64,000 nucleotides of DNA from Phascolarctos cinereus (lineage: Eukaryota; Chordata; Mammalia; Diprotodontia; Phascolarctidae): assembly GCF_002099425.1 (NCBI RefSeq), contig NW_018343973.1, forward strand, positions 8,182,501 through 8,246,500, given 5' to 3'. Position numbers and translations under genes: made by a program. The notes beneath the pieces are model-generated. The model was not told the DNA's origin, ran no database searches, and worked only from the letters and a program-made list of their open reading frames with translations. Positions 11,185 through 23,345 of the stretch are shown here, piece by piece (the first letter of the stretch is position 1; each line of letters starts with the position of its first letter).

Positions 11185-12619
11185 GACGGTAAAAATGACC
11201 TGTCTTCTCCTCTGACACATACTAGTTTTGTGATTCTGAATTGATTTGATGATTTTATGAATGAAGGGCATTAAAAATTTTGTGACCCAAAACAAAGCAT
11301 AAAATTTCTGAGTTTTCTAGGAAACTCCAAAGTTTAAAGTTTCAGGGACCTGTATCAGTAGAGGTAGTTTTCTCACCTAGGAGTTATCTATACTAATGAG
11401 ATCAGAGATTCAGTACCTATCTCTCCACATATCCTTTCTTAAATTTGATAGCTAATAGTATAACCAATAAAAAAAAAAACATCAGAAACAGATTCTGAAA
11501 GGATAAGAACCATCTACTCCAAACCATATTTGTCCAAGAATCACCCTCCTACTTTTTTTGAATCCTACAAATGCTATAAATGTTTTTGTGGGAAGATATG
11601 AATTGAAGAGGAAATAATTATAGTGAAGAATACCACTACATACATAGGTTACCCATTTTACATTTGTGTATTCTAAATTATTAATATTTTTTCTTACATC
11701 AAACCTATTCTTGCCTCTGCAAATTTCACTACTCATAGAATATATTTTAAATAATATTAGAAATACTAATTGTAGTAAGATATGGAAGATGAATTAACAC
11801 TAGGAATGAAGAGCTCAAAATATCAGGGTTTTTTTAAAAATTTCTTAATTTAAAAAATAAGACAACAAATTATTTCAGAGTTTTCCCTCTTGTTCATATT
11901 GTATCTACCTCCTCTTACATTGAACTTTGAGAAAATTTGCCTCAATTTCAAGGGGAAAAATCTTCTATTCTGCATTTAAGATACCAGTCAGCCAGAACCA
12001 AGTTTGTTTGTTTGCTTTGTCTAATTCAATTTAATTTTTTTCTAAACAGTTTTTGCTGAAACAGAGGGAGGAAGGTAAGGAAGGAGGGAGGGACTGGGGA
12101 GGGAGATGCTCCAAATGAGAAGTTGCTGCCTTCCTCTGATAATCTCTCAAATGCAAGCCATTTTGGAGTTACAATTTACAATACTTTCAAGTTAGAGTTG
12201 AATGGGATATCCCAGTGAGGGCTTCTCAGTGTAATTAAGGTAGTGAGTTCAGAACGTAGGATAGGGTTAAGAATAGATTACTATAAGATCTTCTCTTTTT
12301 AGTGCCAAATACTAGCAGTTAAAATTTGTCTAGTTGTTAAGCCCTGGCCTACCTTCTGATCTTATCTTGATGTGCCTTTTGTCCCAAGTCCCAGACAAGC
12401 CTAAATGTTCAAGTCCCCTTATCTCCCTTTGACAGGGTTTTATTCAGATGTCTTTCTGTTCCCAACATTATCTATTCAATCCCTGAGACCTCCCAAAAAC
12501 AATTGTAAATTATCTTCCTAACTGCACATTTCTTTTAATTGCTTCTTTGACATTATCTCAACAAACTAAGAAATATAGAGATGTATATACTATGTCCTTC
12601 GTCCTAAATTAGAGCCTGG
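11185..12619. other. Intergenic sequence without recognised elements
   Basis: About 1.4 kb, AT-rich, with a GGA-rich patch near 12060-12110. No exon-like frame: the minus-strand 84-codon frame at 11482-11736 has no recognisable similarity. Confidence 0.4.
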
Positions 12620-13033
12620 TGTGTGAGATTGTGAGCCCACAGTTGGGAGAGACGACCCAGATGGGGAGATTGACAAACAATGTGTGGAAATGTTGATGGA
12701 ATTCGAACAAATTGTCAGTTCTTCATAGGGTAAATATATTTTACAAATAACAGGGGAGATAGTATGAGATAGGTGAAGAACTCACAGTTGGGGTATGTAA
12801 CTGTTAGCTCGATTAGCTGAAGCCTGGAGGCCTGAGTCATGTGATGTTAGATAAGGACAAATGTATAAAAACTGCACACGCACTCAGGGGAGCTGCCCTC
12901 CTGCTATGAGCATTTCTGTTGTCCTTTCAGCTCATAGTGGGACTGCCCGCTTCTCATGAGATTCTAATAAATTTTCTGCACCCTACTTGGTGTGAGTAGT
13001 CAATTTGGGTAGGGGTCTTCGCCGTCCCACACA
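12620..13033 (+). mobile_element. Solo LTR of an endogenous retrovirus-like element
   Basis: About 414 bp. It starts 'tgtgtgag' and ends 'tcccacaca', so the ends are inverted TG..CA repeats as in LTRs. A TATA box 'tataaaaa' lies at 12864-12871 and a poly(A) signal 'aataaa' at 12966-12971, giving a normal U3-R-U5 order on the plus strand. No internal region and no partner LTR is seen in the window, so it is a fossil left by LTR-LTR recombination. I cannot see a clear target-site duplication and cannot name the family. Confidence 0.7.
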
Positions 13034-13744
13034 GAGTCAAAATTCTATAATAAGATAAATTACAGTTACATATCCCAGGTTAAAGTTCAGTTAACATTTT
13101 GCTTCATCAAATAAAACAATAGTTACTTAACTATTAGCTAGCCTCAGAGAATCATTTTTTTAAACCATTCAATGCTTCTTCAACTACTTCCTCCAAGGAT
13201 TCTCCTTGCCAACTTGTCAAAGGTGAACTTAAGGAATACTTCCACTAATGTAAGTAATGTAATCAAAAACTTTTTCTCTCTCTTAGGCTGATCATTACTC
13301 TAATACTGTCAAGGCCTAAGGAAAAAGAATACTCTTCTTAAGTGGATTAGGCAACAGCCCCCTTGCCCCTATCTAATCATGACTCTAATTCTGTCATCAA
13401 GAGGAACAAAGTTCTTCCCTGAACTTTTTAAACTGTTTTTTTTCTCAGCTATGTCTTTAGTTAGAAGAGAGTGGGATACTTTAGTTTAAGGCATTGTTCT
13501 AGAATTGATAATTAAAGACAAGCTGATAAGAATTTCTTGCAAAAGTGGAATCAAGGACTTTAAAGTGCTACCCTATCATTATTCTGTAATACGGAAACTG
13601 ATGAGGAAAGAAGTGGGGGTGGGTGGGTGTCACTATGTTTCCATAATAGTCCAAGGGCCTGCATACACTAAACACTTTAGTTCACAAGCCCCTACCAAAA
13701 TTGTTTATTTTATATCTGGGCAGTAAAATGATGTGATTATTTTA
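13034..13744. other. Unassigned intergenic sequence
   Basis: Holds an imperfect direct repeat: 'ctgatcattactctaatact' at about 13291 and 'ctaatcatgactctaattct' at about 13374. No gene recognised. Confidence 0.4.
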
Positions 13745-14878
13745 ACTTCAATTTTTCTCCACTTAATAGTATTTTATTTTTTCCAATTAAGCACAAAAGT
13801 AGTTTTAAAATTCACTTTTACAGGTTTTTGAGTTCCAAATAACCTCCCTCCATGTGATGCTCCCTCTCCCCAAGATGACATGTAATTTGATACACGTACA
13901 ATCATATTAAACATATTTCCACATTAGTCACGTTGTGAAAGAAGAATCAGAACAAAAGGGAAAAACCACGAGAAAGAAAAATAGAGAAAATAGTATGCTT
14001 TGATTTGCATTCAGACTCTATAGTTCTTTCTCTGGATGTGGACAGCATTTTCCATCAAGAGTCACTTGAAATTGTCTTAGGTCATTGATGACATAATGTT
14101 GCAGTTATTGTATACAATGTTCTCCGGCTCTGCTCACTTCACTTGGCATTGGTTCATATGTCTTTCCAGATTTTGCTGAAGTCTATTTGCTCATCATTTC
14201 TTATAGCACAGTAGTATTCCATTACATTCATATAACACAACTTGTTCAGCTATTCCCCAGTTGCTAGGCATCCCCTTAATTTCCAATTCTTTGCCACCAA
14301 AAAAAGAGCTGCTATAAATATTTTTTTATATGTGAGTTCCTTCCCCTTTTTTATGGTCTCTTTGGGATACCAAGCTAGTAATGGATATGGATCAAAGTGT
14401 ATGCACAGTTTAAAAACACTTTGTACATAGCTCCAAATTGTTCTCCAGAATGGTTAGATCCATTCACAGCTCTACCAACAATGCATTAATGTTCCAATTT
14501 CCCACATTTCCCATATTTATCATTTCATTTTTTTGTCAGGTTAGCCAATCTGATAGGTGTGAGGTGGTACCTCAGAGTTGTTTTCATTTGCATTTCTCTA
14601 ACCAATAGTGATTTAGATCATTTTTACATGACTATAGACAGCCTTAATTTCTTCCTCTGAAAACTGCCTGTTCATATCCTTTGAGCATTTATCAATTGGG
14701 GAATGGCTTGTATCTTATAAATTTGACTCAGTTGTCTATATATTTTAAAAATGAGGCCTTTATCAGAGACATTGGCCATAAAAATACTTCCCAGCTTTCC
14801 GCTTCCCTTCTAATCATTGTTGCATTGATTTTGTTTGTGCAAAATCTTTTTAGTTTAATGCAATCAAGGTTATTCAAT
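13745..14878 (-). mobile_element. L1 3' end (ORF2 C-terminus and 3' UTR), 5'-truncated
   Basis: In reverse complement it reads the typical marsupial L1 end. ORF2 C-terminal sequence ('ccattctggagaacaatttg', 'cccaaagagaccataaaaaa') is followed by 'gatggaaaatgctgtccaca' and a 3' UTR closing with 'ggaactcaaaaacctgtaaa'. Reverse-transcriptase and endonuclease parts are absent because of 5' truncation near 14878. The plus-strand frames at 14242 and 14681 are antisense artefacts. Confidence 0.85.
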
Positions 14879-15007
14879 TAAAGTAAAATCATTTAATACA
14901 ACTGTATGATAAAAAGTAGCAAAATAATCTTTGAACCATAAAATTTCTCCCCCCAAAGCATACTTGTGTATACACATAATCAGTGGGAAAAGTAGGCACA
15001 TTATAGG

Positions 15008-15014
15008 AGTGTGT

Positions 15015-15051
<37 letters not shown>

Positions 15052-15054
15052 TGT
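15008..15054. repeat. (GT)n microsatellite
   Basis: Nearly pure GT run with one A interruption. Confidence 0.97.
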
Positions 15055-15142
15055 AAAATTGTGTTGGGGGCAGACATGGACATACCTTTGATGTAACAGA
15101 AATGGCTAAGATGTCTTTTCTATAAGCCCACTGTGTCCTTCG

Positions 15143-15312
15143 AGGTGGCATGGTACAGTGAAAAAAGTGCTAGATTTTGATTCAAATCCTGACTTTGCCA
15201 CTTATTACTTGTTACCTTGAGAAAATTGTCTTCTCTGTGCCATTTCTTCATCTATCAAATTTAAGGATTGGAATAAATTTTGTCCCTTCCAGTTCTAAAT
15301 CTATAATTCTTA
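15143..15312 (+). repeat. MIR-family SINE (THER1-like)
   Basis: 'ggtggcatggtacagtgaaa', 'gattcaaatcctgactttgc' and 'ttgtcccttccagttctaaat' occur in the MIR order. Confidence 0.75.
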
Positions 15313-16169
15313 ATGTATTCTGAAATTTCAAATGATGATCCTCATTGACTACAGTCCTGGCAAAGTGGAAGCTATACAATGTAACAACAGTGGGTACACT
15401 GGAAGCCTCAGTAAGATGGAACCTGAATCTTTTCAGTAGTTCTTCTCTCCTTTTCTCTCTGTTTCACTTCCCTTTTCTTCCCTTGGTTTGCTATGTCTTG
15501 CCTTCTCTTCCTGACCCAGCACTTTGTCGACTAGGTCATACCGCCTTTTCTACAGGCAACCCTGAATTTTCCAAACCAACAAAGCAGAATCATTACTCCA
15601 AAAAATTTAAAATTTAAAAATATCTCAATGTAATATTCTAAATGTTTTTTGCCCCAAGTCACTGAAGGAAGTACCTAGACTATGGAATCCTAAATTCTTG
15701 AACTAGAAAACAAAACAAGACAATAGGCAAGCAACTATATTGTACTTTAAAACAAACTATAAGTGTCAAAGCATTTGAGAGTTAGGAGTGAGCATTGTGG
15801 ATGTAGAGGTCTAAGGCACAGCTTCGAGAAGGAATCAATGGAAATAGAATAAATAGAAAATGGAGGAAGAAATTATTAAAAACCAGTGAAAACAGAGAAC
15901 AGAGGAAAGCAGTTACAGAGAACAGAATAGAAAAGTGTAACCAAAAATTAACTCAGGGTGCCAATGTCACAGAGAAATGGAGGCCTGATATTAAGGAAAA
16001 GTACACTATGTTATCTGCCCTGGTTCATTAATTCAGTAATTGTTTTTAGAACTTAAGAGGAAGTATCTACATTAAGTCTCATTCCTCATGATATAACATC
16101 ATGTCATTCAAGAACAGAGTAGTATTGCTTTGAGAGATGTATGAAAGAACATGTACTGAGGTAGTTAAG
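15313..16169. other. Unassigned intergenic sequence
   Basis: No recognised gene or repeat. The 90-codon frame at 15345-15617 has low-complexity Ser/Leu/Phe content and no visible family. Confidence 0.4.
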
Positions 16170-16174
16170 ATAAA

Positions 16175-18475
16175 ACTTTTATTTATTTTTTATTTTTAAA
16201 TTTATTTATTTTTATTTTTCAACATTAACTTCCACAAGATTTTGAGTTCCAATTTTTCTCTCTATCTCGTCCCTCCCCTCCACTCCAAGATGGCATGCAT
16301 TTTGAATATCCCTTCCACTAATCTGCCCTCCCTTCTATCTCTCCCCACTTCTCTTATCCCCTTCCCCTTCTATTTTCCTATAGGGCAGGATAGATTTCTA
16401 TACCCCATTTCCTGTGTATCTTATTTCCCAGTTCCATGTGAAAACAATTTTTTAACAAGTGTTTTTAAGACTTTGGGTTCCAAATTTTCTACCTTCCTCC
16501 CTACCCACCCACCTTTACTGAAAGCAACATGATACAGGTTATACATGTGTAGTCATGCAAAACCCTTCCATAGTAGTCACGTTGTGTAAAACTAAGTATA
16601 TTTCCCTTCATCCTATCCCGCCCGCCACTTATTCTATTCTCTTTTTGACCCTGTCCCTCCTCAGAAGTGTTTGCTTCTGATTACCCCCTCCCTGACTCTG
16701 CCCTCCACTCTATAATCCTCTTGCTCTTTTGTTCCCTTACCCTCTATTTTTTCTGTAGGGTAAGATAGGTTTCCATACTCAATTGAGTGTATGATATTCC
16801 CTCCTTAAGCCAAAATTGATGAGAATAAGATTCATTCATTCCCTCTCACCTTCCCCGATTTCCCCTCCACACTAAAAGTCTTTTCTTGTCTGTTTTTTGT
16901 GAGATAATTTACCCCATTCTACCTATCCTTTTCTCCTTCTCCCAGTATAATCCTCTCTCATCCCTTAATTTTATTCTCCAGATATCACCCCTCCATCTTC
17001 AAATCACCCTGTGCCCTCTATGTATCCTATACATATACATATAATTTTTTCCCTCCAACTATTCCAATACTGACAAAGGTCTCATGAGTTACAAATATCA
17101 TTTTCCATGCAGAAATGTAAACAGTTCAACCTTAATAAGTCTCTTATGATTTCTCTTTCCTGTTTGCCTCTTCATGTTTCCCTTTAGTCTTGTATTAGAA
17201 AGTCAAATTTTCTAATCACCTCTGGTCTTTTCATCAAGAATGATTGAAAGTCTTCTGTTTCACTGAATGTCCAATTTTTCCCCTGAAGGATTATGTTCAG
17301 TTTTGCTGGGTATGTGATTCTTGGTTGTAATACTATCTTTTTTGCCTTCTGGAATATTGTATTCTATGACCTTTAGTCCCTTGATGTAGAAGCTGCTAAA
17401 TCTTTTGTTATCCTGACTGTGTTTCCACAGTACTTGAATTGTTTCTTTCTGGGTGCTTGCCATATCTTTTCCTTGATCTGGGAATTATGGAATTTGCCTA
17501 CAATATTCCCAGGAATTTTCCTTTGGGGATCTCTTTCAGGAGATGATTGATGGATTCTTTCCATTTCTATTTTGCCCTGTGGTTCTAAAATATTGGGGTA
17601 ATTTTCCTTGATAATTTCTTGAAAGATGACATCTAGGTTCTTTTTTTGATCATGGTTTTTCAGACAGTCCAATAATTTTTAAATTCTCTCTCCTGGATCT
17701 ATTTTCCATTTCAGTTGTTTTTCCAATGAGATATTTCACATTGTTTTCTGTTTTTTCATTCTTTTAGGATTTGTTTTACAGTATCTTGATTTCTCATAAA
17801 GTCATTAACTTCCAATTGCTCCATTCTAATTTTTTAAAAAAGAATTTTTTTCAGTGAGCTTTTGGACTTCCTTTTTCATTTGGCCAATTTTGATTTTTAG
17901 GGCATTCTTCTCGTCATTGACTTTTTGGACCTCTTTTGCCATTTGGGTTAAGCTATTTTTTAAGATGTTATTTTCTTCAGTATTTTTTGGGTCTCCTTTA
18001 GCAAGCTGTTGACTTGTTTTTCATGATTTTCTTGCATCACTCTCATTTCTCTTCCCAGTTTTTCCTCTACTTCTCTTACTTGTTTCTCAAACTCCTTTTT
18101 GAGCTCTTCCATGGCCTAGGACTGATTCATTTTTTTCTTCAAGGCTTTGCATATAAGAGCTTTGACTTTATTGTCTTCTTCTGGTTGTATGTTTTAATCT
18201 TCTTTGTTACCAAAGTAAGTTTCTATGGTCTGACTTTTTTTGTGCCCTTGTTTGCTAACTTGAGGTTTAAACTCTTTGTTAAGGTAGGGATGTGCTTCCA
18301 GTGTGGAGAATGTACTGTTCCAAGATTCAGGAGTTTTGTGCAGCTGTTTTCAGAGATACTTCTAGGGACCCATAAATTTTCAGTTCTTCCAAGTTGGTTT
18401 GATAAGGGGTGAAGTGTTTACTCTTTTCCTGGCCTGTGCTCTGGTCTATCAGCCACAAGCACTCTTTTCTGCCTA
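16175..18475 (-). mobile_element. HAL1 element, copy 2, 5'-truncated
   Basis: Same order as copy 1 in reverse complement: A-rich tail at the left (T-rich on the given strand), mosaic 3' UTR (16200-17190), ORF1 region (about 17190-18265), and a short piece of 5' UTR. The homology stops near 18475, within the segment that in copy 1 encodes 'gacagaaaagagtacttgtgg'. No ORF2 lies between ORF1 and the tail. No clear target-site duplication was found. Confidence 0.8.
17190..18265 (-). pseudogene. HAL1 copy 2 ORF1p relic
   Basis: The open piece at 17373-17672 (99 codons) carries 'ILEPQGKIEMERIHQSSPER' and 'APRKKQFKYCGNTVRITKDL', the ORF1p RNA-binding region. An overlapping frame at 17260-17463 continues with 'PEGKKDSITTKNHIPSKTEH'. 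Upstream coiled-coil sequence (to about 18050) is present but interrupted. The ATG seen in copies 1 and 4 is lost. Confidence 0.7.
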
Positions 18476-18639
18476 TACTTATTAAAATGAGAAAAGAAAA
18501 GAAAGGAAAGAAAAGGAGAGAATGGTTAGTTTGTCATCAGTGAATCAGGAAGTGGGTAGCATAATAAATCTTTGTTCTTCTAGAATTATGTTTGGTGCCT
18601 AAGTTGATTAAAATTCTTAAGTGTTTCAAAGTTTTGTCT

Positions 18640-20250
18640 TTAAAATGTTACTGTGTAAAATGTTCTCTTGTTTCTTCTCTTTATTTTGTATCACTTCATA
18701 CAAATCTTTCAAATTCCTCTAAAACTGTCCTTTTCATCATTTTCATAGCATACTAGTATTCCATTATATTCATATATTATAATTTGCTCTACTAATTCCC
18801 AGTTGATAAGTTCCTCCATAGTTTCCAGTTCTTTGCCACAAAGAAGTGCTTTTATTATAATTTTTTTTCTACAGAAGTTCTTTGCTTTTTCTTTTTTAAA
18901 GTAGTAGTATAGAACTGGTAGTAATATTGTGGTATTGATGGGTCAGAAACTGAGAATGTAGAATTTAGTAACTTCTTTAGCATGGTTTTAAATTACTTTC
19001 TAGAATGCCTGTACTACCTTGTAACTCCATTAACAGTATAGTACTGTGCTTGTTTCCCCATAGCCACTGTGACATTTTCCTTTTTTTTGTTGTTATTGCC
19101 TTTGCCTATCTGATAGGTATGTGATAAGTATGAGGTAGAAATTTGAAGTTGTTTTAATTTTCACAATTCCAATTATCATAGATTTGGAACAATTTTATGG
19201 CTATTGACTTAGATGTTAGCCCTTGAAAAATACTTTTTCATATACTTTGAGCACTTTTCAGTCATGGCTGTTATTCTTACAAATTTGAGTCAGTTCTTTA
19301 TATAGCATAGCAAAGAAATTCCTGTCATAGAAACTGGCTGAAAAGGGAAAAAAAACCCTCCTTCAGTAGCCTGTTTCCCTTTCAATTTTAGCTGCTTTAT
19401 TTTTGTTCGTTAGTCATGAGCAGCAAGTCCCCTGCCCCATCTAAAGATCTGAAAGGTTTTTTTTCTTCCTTTTTCCTCCAACTGTTTTATGCTATCATCC
19501 TTTATGTCTAAGTCATGTTTCAAGTTGAAGCTTATCTTGTTATCACAGTATGAGAAGTTGTCTTCACTTATTTTATGTCTAACTAATTTCCAGTTTGCAC
19601 AGCAGTTTTTGGTTTCAATAGTGAGTTATTAACCCTTTAGCTTTGATCTTTAGCTTTGTCAAACTCTAGACTACCGTGTTTACTTACTTCTATATGCTAG
19701 GTATCTATCTAATCCATTGATCAACTTTTCTATTTCTTAACTAGCACCCTTTTCCAATGGAATTCTCTGCCTACTATTGTAAGCATGTTTATTTTTTGCA
19801 AAAAACATATTCTTTTCCATTCTAATGCTCTTCTGTATTTTATAAGTGAGTGCATCCTATTCAAATTCACAGTACTAATTTTTAATTGTACATTTCCCTC
19901 CATCATAACCTCTTCTATATTTTCTCTTATCATCTTCCCTCACCCCCTAACAAAGAATCTGATGGACAATAGTAATCTATAATATGAAATCTATTCCTAC
20001 TCTTCTGTTCTTTTTTTCAAACTGAACTCAGAACTGATGATCATGCTTTCTCTCTTTATAGTATCCCTTATGATCAAGATTTTTCAGCTGAATTTGTTTT
20101 TCTTGTGTCTATTCTCTCTTAAAATTTCCTTTACTGTTTATACTTCTCTCTCTCCCCTTTCCTTGTCTCTAACTATATCTATTGAATTTCATGTATTTCT
20201 ACACCAAACAGAGTTTGTACTCATGCATATGCATGTTTGAATGTTCAATC
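18640..20250 (-). mobile_element. Old L1 with the middle of ORF2 missing
   Basis: From left to right on the given strand: L1 3'-end sequence ('ctagtattccattatattcatat', 'agttctttgccac'), then ORF2 C-terminal sequence to 'ccattgatcaacttttctat' near 19735. Directly after that comes sequence matching the antisense of the L1 endonuclease start and ORF1-ORF2 spacer ('cattctaatgctcttctgta', 'gtgcatcctattcaaattca', 'catttccctccatcataacc'). The reverse-transcriptase part that should lie between is absent. The right end is indistinct, about 20.0-20.25 kb. Confidence 0.65.
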
Positions 20251-20354
20251 CATCTTTATCCAGTAATTATAATTTAGTAAAATTCAAATGACATAGAATA
20301 TATACATATGTATACCCCTCATGCCATATATGTGTGTTTGTATGTATGTAAATG

Positions 20355-20355
20355 T

Positions 20356-20414
<59 letters not shown>
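20355..20414. repeat. (CA)n(GA)n microsatellite
   Basis: A short (CA)n passes into a long (GA)n. Confidence 0.95.
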
Positions 20415-20416
<2 letters not shown>

Positions 20417-20502
20417 TTTAGAAAACTATTTCTGATAAGTAGTCAGTATATATTTTACATTGTTTGGTAGAGGGAATTGATATATCTCTAGGTATATGCA
20501 GG

Positions 20503-20568
20503 CATTATCTATCTATCTATCTGTCTATCTATCTATCTATCTATCTATTTAAATGCCTACCTATCTAT
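20503..20568. repeat. (ATCT)n microsatellite
   Basis: Tetranucleotide repeat with one G interruption and a TTTAAATGCC break. Confidence 0.95.
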
Positions 20569-20634
20569 CTGATATCAAGAGCATATGCTATGAGCTAGAT
20601 GTTAAGAAACATCAGCTGAAAAATGGTCATTCTC

Positions 20635-21806
20635 AATCAACCCATCAATCAATATTTATTAAGAACTTACCATGTTCTAGGAACTGTACTAAATGCTAAA
20701 GATGCACAAAATATTCAAAAGACAGTCCCTGATGTCAAGGACTCAAACTCTAATGAGGGAGAGAACATGTAAGTATATACAAAGCAAGCTATGTATAAGA
20801 TAAGTAGGAAATAATTAACAGAGGGGAGGCACTTGAATTAAAAGGAGTTAGGAAAGTCTTCTTGTAAAATATGGGACTTTATTGGGACTTCAAGGAAGCT
20901 AGGAAAGTCAGTAGATGGAGTAAAGGAGTAAAAGAATTTGGGGCAGCCAAAGAAAATGCCTAGACATGAGAAATGGAGCATCTTGCTTATTGAAAAGCTG
21001 GAAAGTCAGTGTCACTGGATTGAAGAATATCTGGCAAGGAGACAGGTATAAGAAAATTTGAAAGATAGGAGTGAACTAAATTATAAATAGCTGTGAATGG
21101 TAACCAGAATATTTTTTATTTGATCCTGGAGGCAATGGAGAGTCACTGGAGTTTACTGAGTAGAGGGAGTGGCTTGGTGGGACCTTTGCTTTAGGAAATC
21201 ACTTTGGTGGCTGAATGGAGAATAGATTGGAGTAGGGAGTGACTTGAGGTAAGCAGACTCACAAGAATGTTATTGCAATAGTCCACAAATGAATGACATG
21301 ATGTTGGCCTGTACTATAGCAACGGCAATATCAGAGGAGAGACTATGGAAGATTATTTGAGAGATATTGCAAAGGTGAAATTGACAGGCTATGACAAAAG
21401 TTTTAATATGGAGATTGAGAGTGAGAAGTTGAGAATGTTTCCTAGGTTGTAAGTCTGAGAGACTGAGAACATGATGTTGCCCCATACAATAATAGGGAAG
21501 GTACAATAAGGGATATTTTATGGGAAAATAGAATGAGATCTTTTCTGGATGTGATTAAGATGTCTGTATCTAGTATGAGACATCTGAAAGGCAGTTAGAA
21601 ATGCAAGATTGAAGGTCAGCAAAGAGGTTGGGGCAAAATATGTAGATTTGCAAATCACAAGCAAAGAGATGGTAATTAAATCCATGGGAGCTGAGATCAC
21701 CAACTGCAGTAGTACTAAGGGAGAAGAGAAGATGGCCCAGGACAGAATACTGAGTTCTCATTCTCCACTGGGGGTAGTGGATGCTGGGGACTACTAAAAC
21801 TGTCAC
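20635..21806 (-). mobile_element. L2 LINE, 3' portion with reverse-transcriptase end
   Basis: In reverse complement it ends like L2 ('aataaatattgattgatggg' after 'cttaataaa'-type sequence) and upstream keeps the block 'gacatctcaaactcaacatg'-like and the RT region. The minus frame at 21570-21806 contains 'LLFSLSTTAVGDLSSHGFNY' followed by 'HLFACDLQIYI', which fits the L2 RT palm around the YADD box; here the box reads FACD, so the catalytic aspartate pair is damaged. The frame at 21270-21506 is the continuation. About 1.15 kb of an ancient 5'-truncated copy. Confidence 0.8.
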
Positions 21807-22865
21807 AAGTATTTAGGTTGTGTTTTGGGTAGGTCTGAAGGACACACACTGATTTGTTTCAGTGGTTCCAAGCTTTTTTCAACTTCTTAAGTACTCTCTG
21901 GAGAATCTTATTATTTTGAACCAAACCGTAAGATCGCTTATATCCTCATGAATTTCTTATAGTTCCACAGAACAGCCCTGGAGTGATTAGATCCATGAGG
22001 GTTCCTTGGGATAGGGAGTTACCCCAGGACTAGAAAAAAGGGCTTCAAGGAACTTCCAAGTTTTTAGTACTTACATGTTCATAACATGAAATGCTATGAT
22101 AGTGAAATGACTTATAGATCAGGGCATACGCCAAAAAGCCCCACCAAATATTTGTCAAGCTCACTGTAGGCAATGAAACTCACAATACCTCTCAGAAAAG
22201 GCATAAAGAGTTTTCTTGGCTTCTTAGTACATGTATTGAGGAAAATATAAATTCTATATAGTCCTTGCATGGATAAAAATGCATGTGTATATGATATATA
22301 TGTATATGCGCTACTAATTAAATCTATTGTATTTGTTAGCTATTTAAATATATACAATAAACCCCTTAAGTGTTAAAGCTTCAAATACAGAGATTCTATA
22401 GTAGCACTTCCATATCTATGCAGGCTGCTGCTTTAAAATGTCTTTGAAATACCCATGGTTTGGCTAAAGCTGAACTTCAAAGAGAAAATAAGCTTTTTAA
22501 TGGAAAATTGCATTCCACCCCTCTGTTTAGAGAAGAGTTTGAAAGTCCTAGGCTAGTAGATAAAAAGAGGTCTCAAGGTTCCAGAATATCAGAAACAGGG
22601 CAACTGTCATAAGACAGAGGTTTAGATCAGAGTCAGCATTCAGGAGGATGACATTTTCTGATCTAAACCACATGAAATGCTTCAGTATCTTGTTCTGGTT
22701 AGGAAGCAGTAAAATGAAGCTTTTCATGATTTTTTATTACTTTATTCTTCTTGATTAGCTCCCAAAATCTTGAAGGTAGGCATCCTGAAGGGATCTAGGT
22801 TCTTCTTGCAGTCCAATCCCTGGCAAGGAAAAATACAGTGAAATTTAAATTGGGAGGTTTAGTAG
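21807..22865. other. Intergenic sequence without recognised elements
   Basis: About 1.06 kb, AT-rich, no recognised repeat or exon. Confidence 0.4.
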
Positions 22866-22867
22866 TT

Positions 22868-23060
22868 CACATTTAACTGGTGTTTTGAGGTACCTATACA
22901 ACAACCCCTCAGGTAGGTGATTAGTAAATTATTAGCCCAAATTTACTGATGAACAAATTGAAGCTTATAGAAGTTCAATGATATGCCCATGGTTACACAG
23001 CTTTTCAGTGTCTGATGTGGATTTAAACTCCTATCTTCTAAGTCCAGAGCTTATTCCACA
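22868..23060 (+). repeat. MIR SINE fragment
   Basis: Has 'caacccctcaggtaggtgat', 'gcccatggttacacagcttt' and 'ggatttaaactcctatcttc' in MIR order. Confidence 0.65.
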
Positions 23061-23084
23061 GTAATAGTAAATATTCATGCTTAT

Positions 23085-23345
23085 ATTAACAATAACAAGC
23101 TAGCATTTATGTAACAATTGAAGGTTTTCAAAGCACTTTGTATGCATTATATCTCGTTTAGTCCTCACAGTAACTCTGAGAGATAGGTGCATTATTATCT
23201 TTCTACAGATAAGGAAAGTGAGACTGAGAGAGACTACATAATTTGCTCAGGATCACACGGTTAAGGAAATGTCTTGTATAAAATCTGAACTCAGGTATTT
23301 ATGTTTCACGGTATCTTACTGTATCCAGTGTGCCACCTAACTCCT
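23085..23345 (+). repeat. MIR SINE, nearly full length
   Basis: Long match to the MIR layout: 'caaagcactttgtatgcatt', 'cctcacagtaactctgagag', 'gctcaggatcacacggttaa', 'gtatccagtgtgccacctaa'. It lies right behind another MIR in the same orientation. Confidence 0.8.

Noticed and set aside
13034-13500. Possible internal region of a retrovirus-like element behind the LTR
   Set aside because: No primer-binding site pattern, no recognisable coding similarity and no second LTR, so the LTR is taken as solo.
18014-18412. 132-codon plus-strand frame rich in Phe and Leu
   Set aside because: Antisense of the HAL1 ORF1 region. The same kind of frame appears opposite ORF1 in the other copies.
20503-20568. 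Regularly spaced short repeats considered as a possible array system
   Set aside because: Plain tetranucleotide microsatellite with no spacers. No CRISPR-like structure anywhere in the window.
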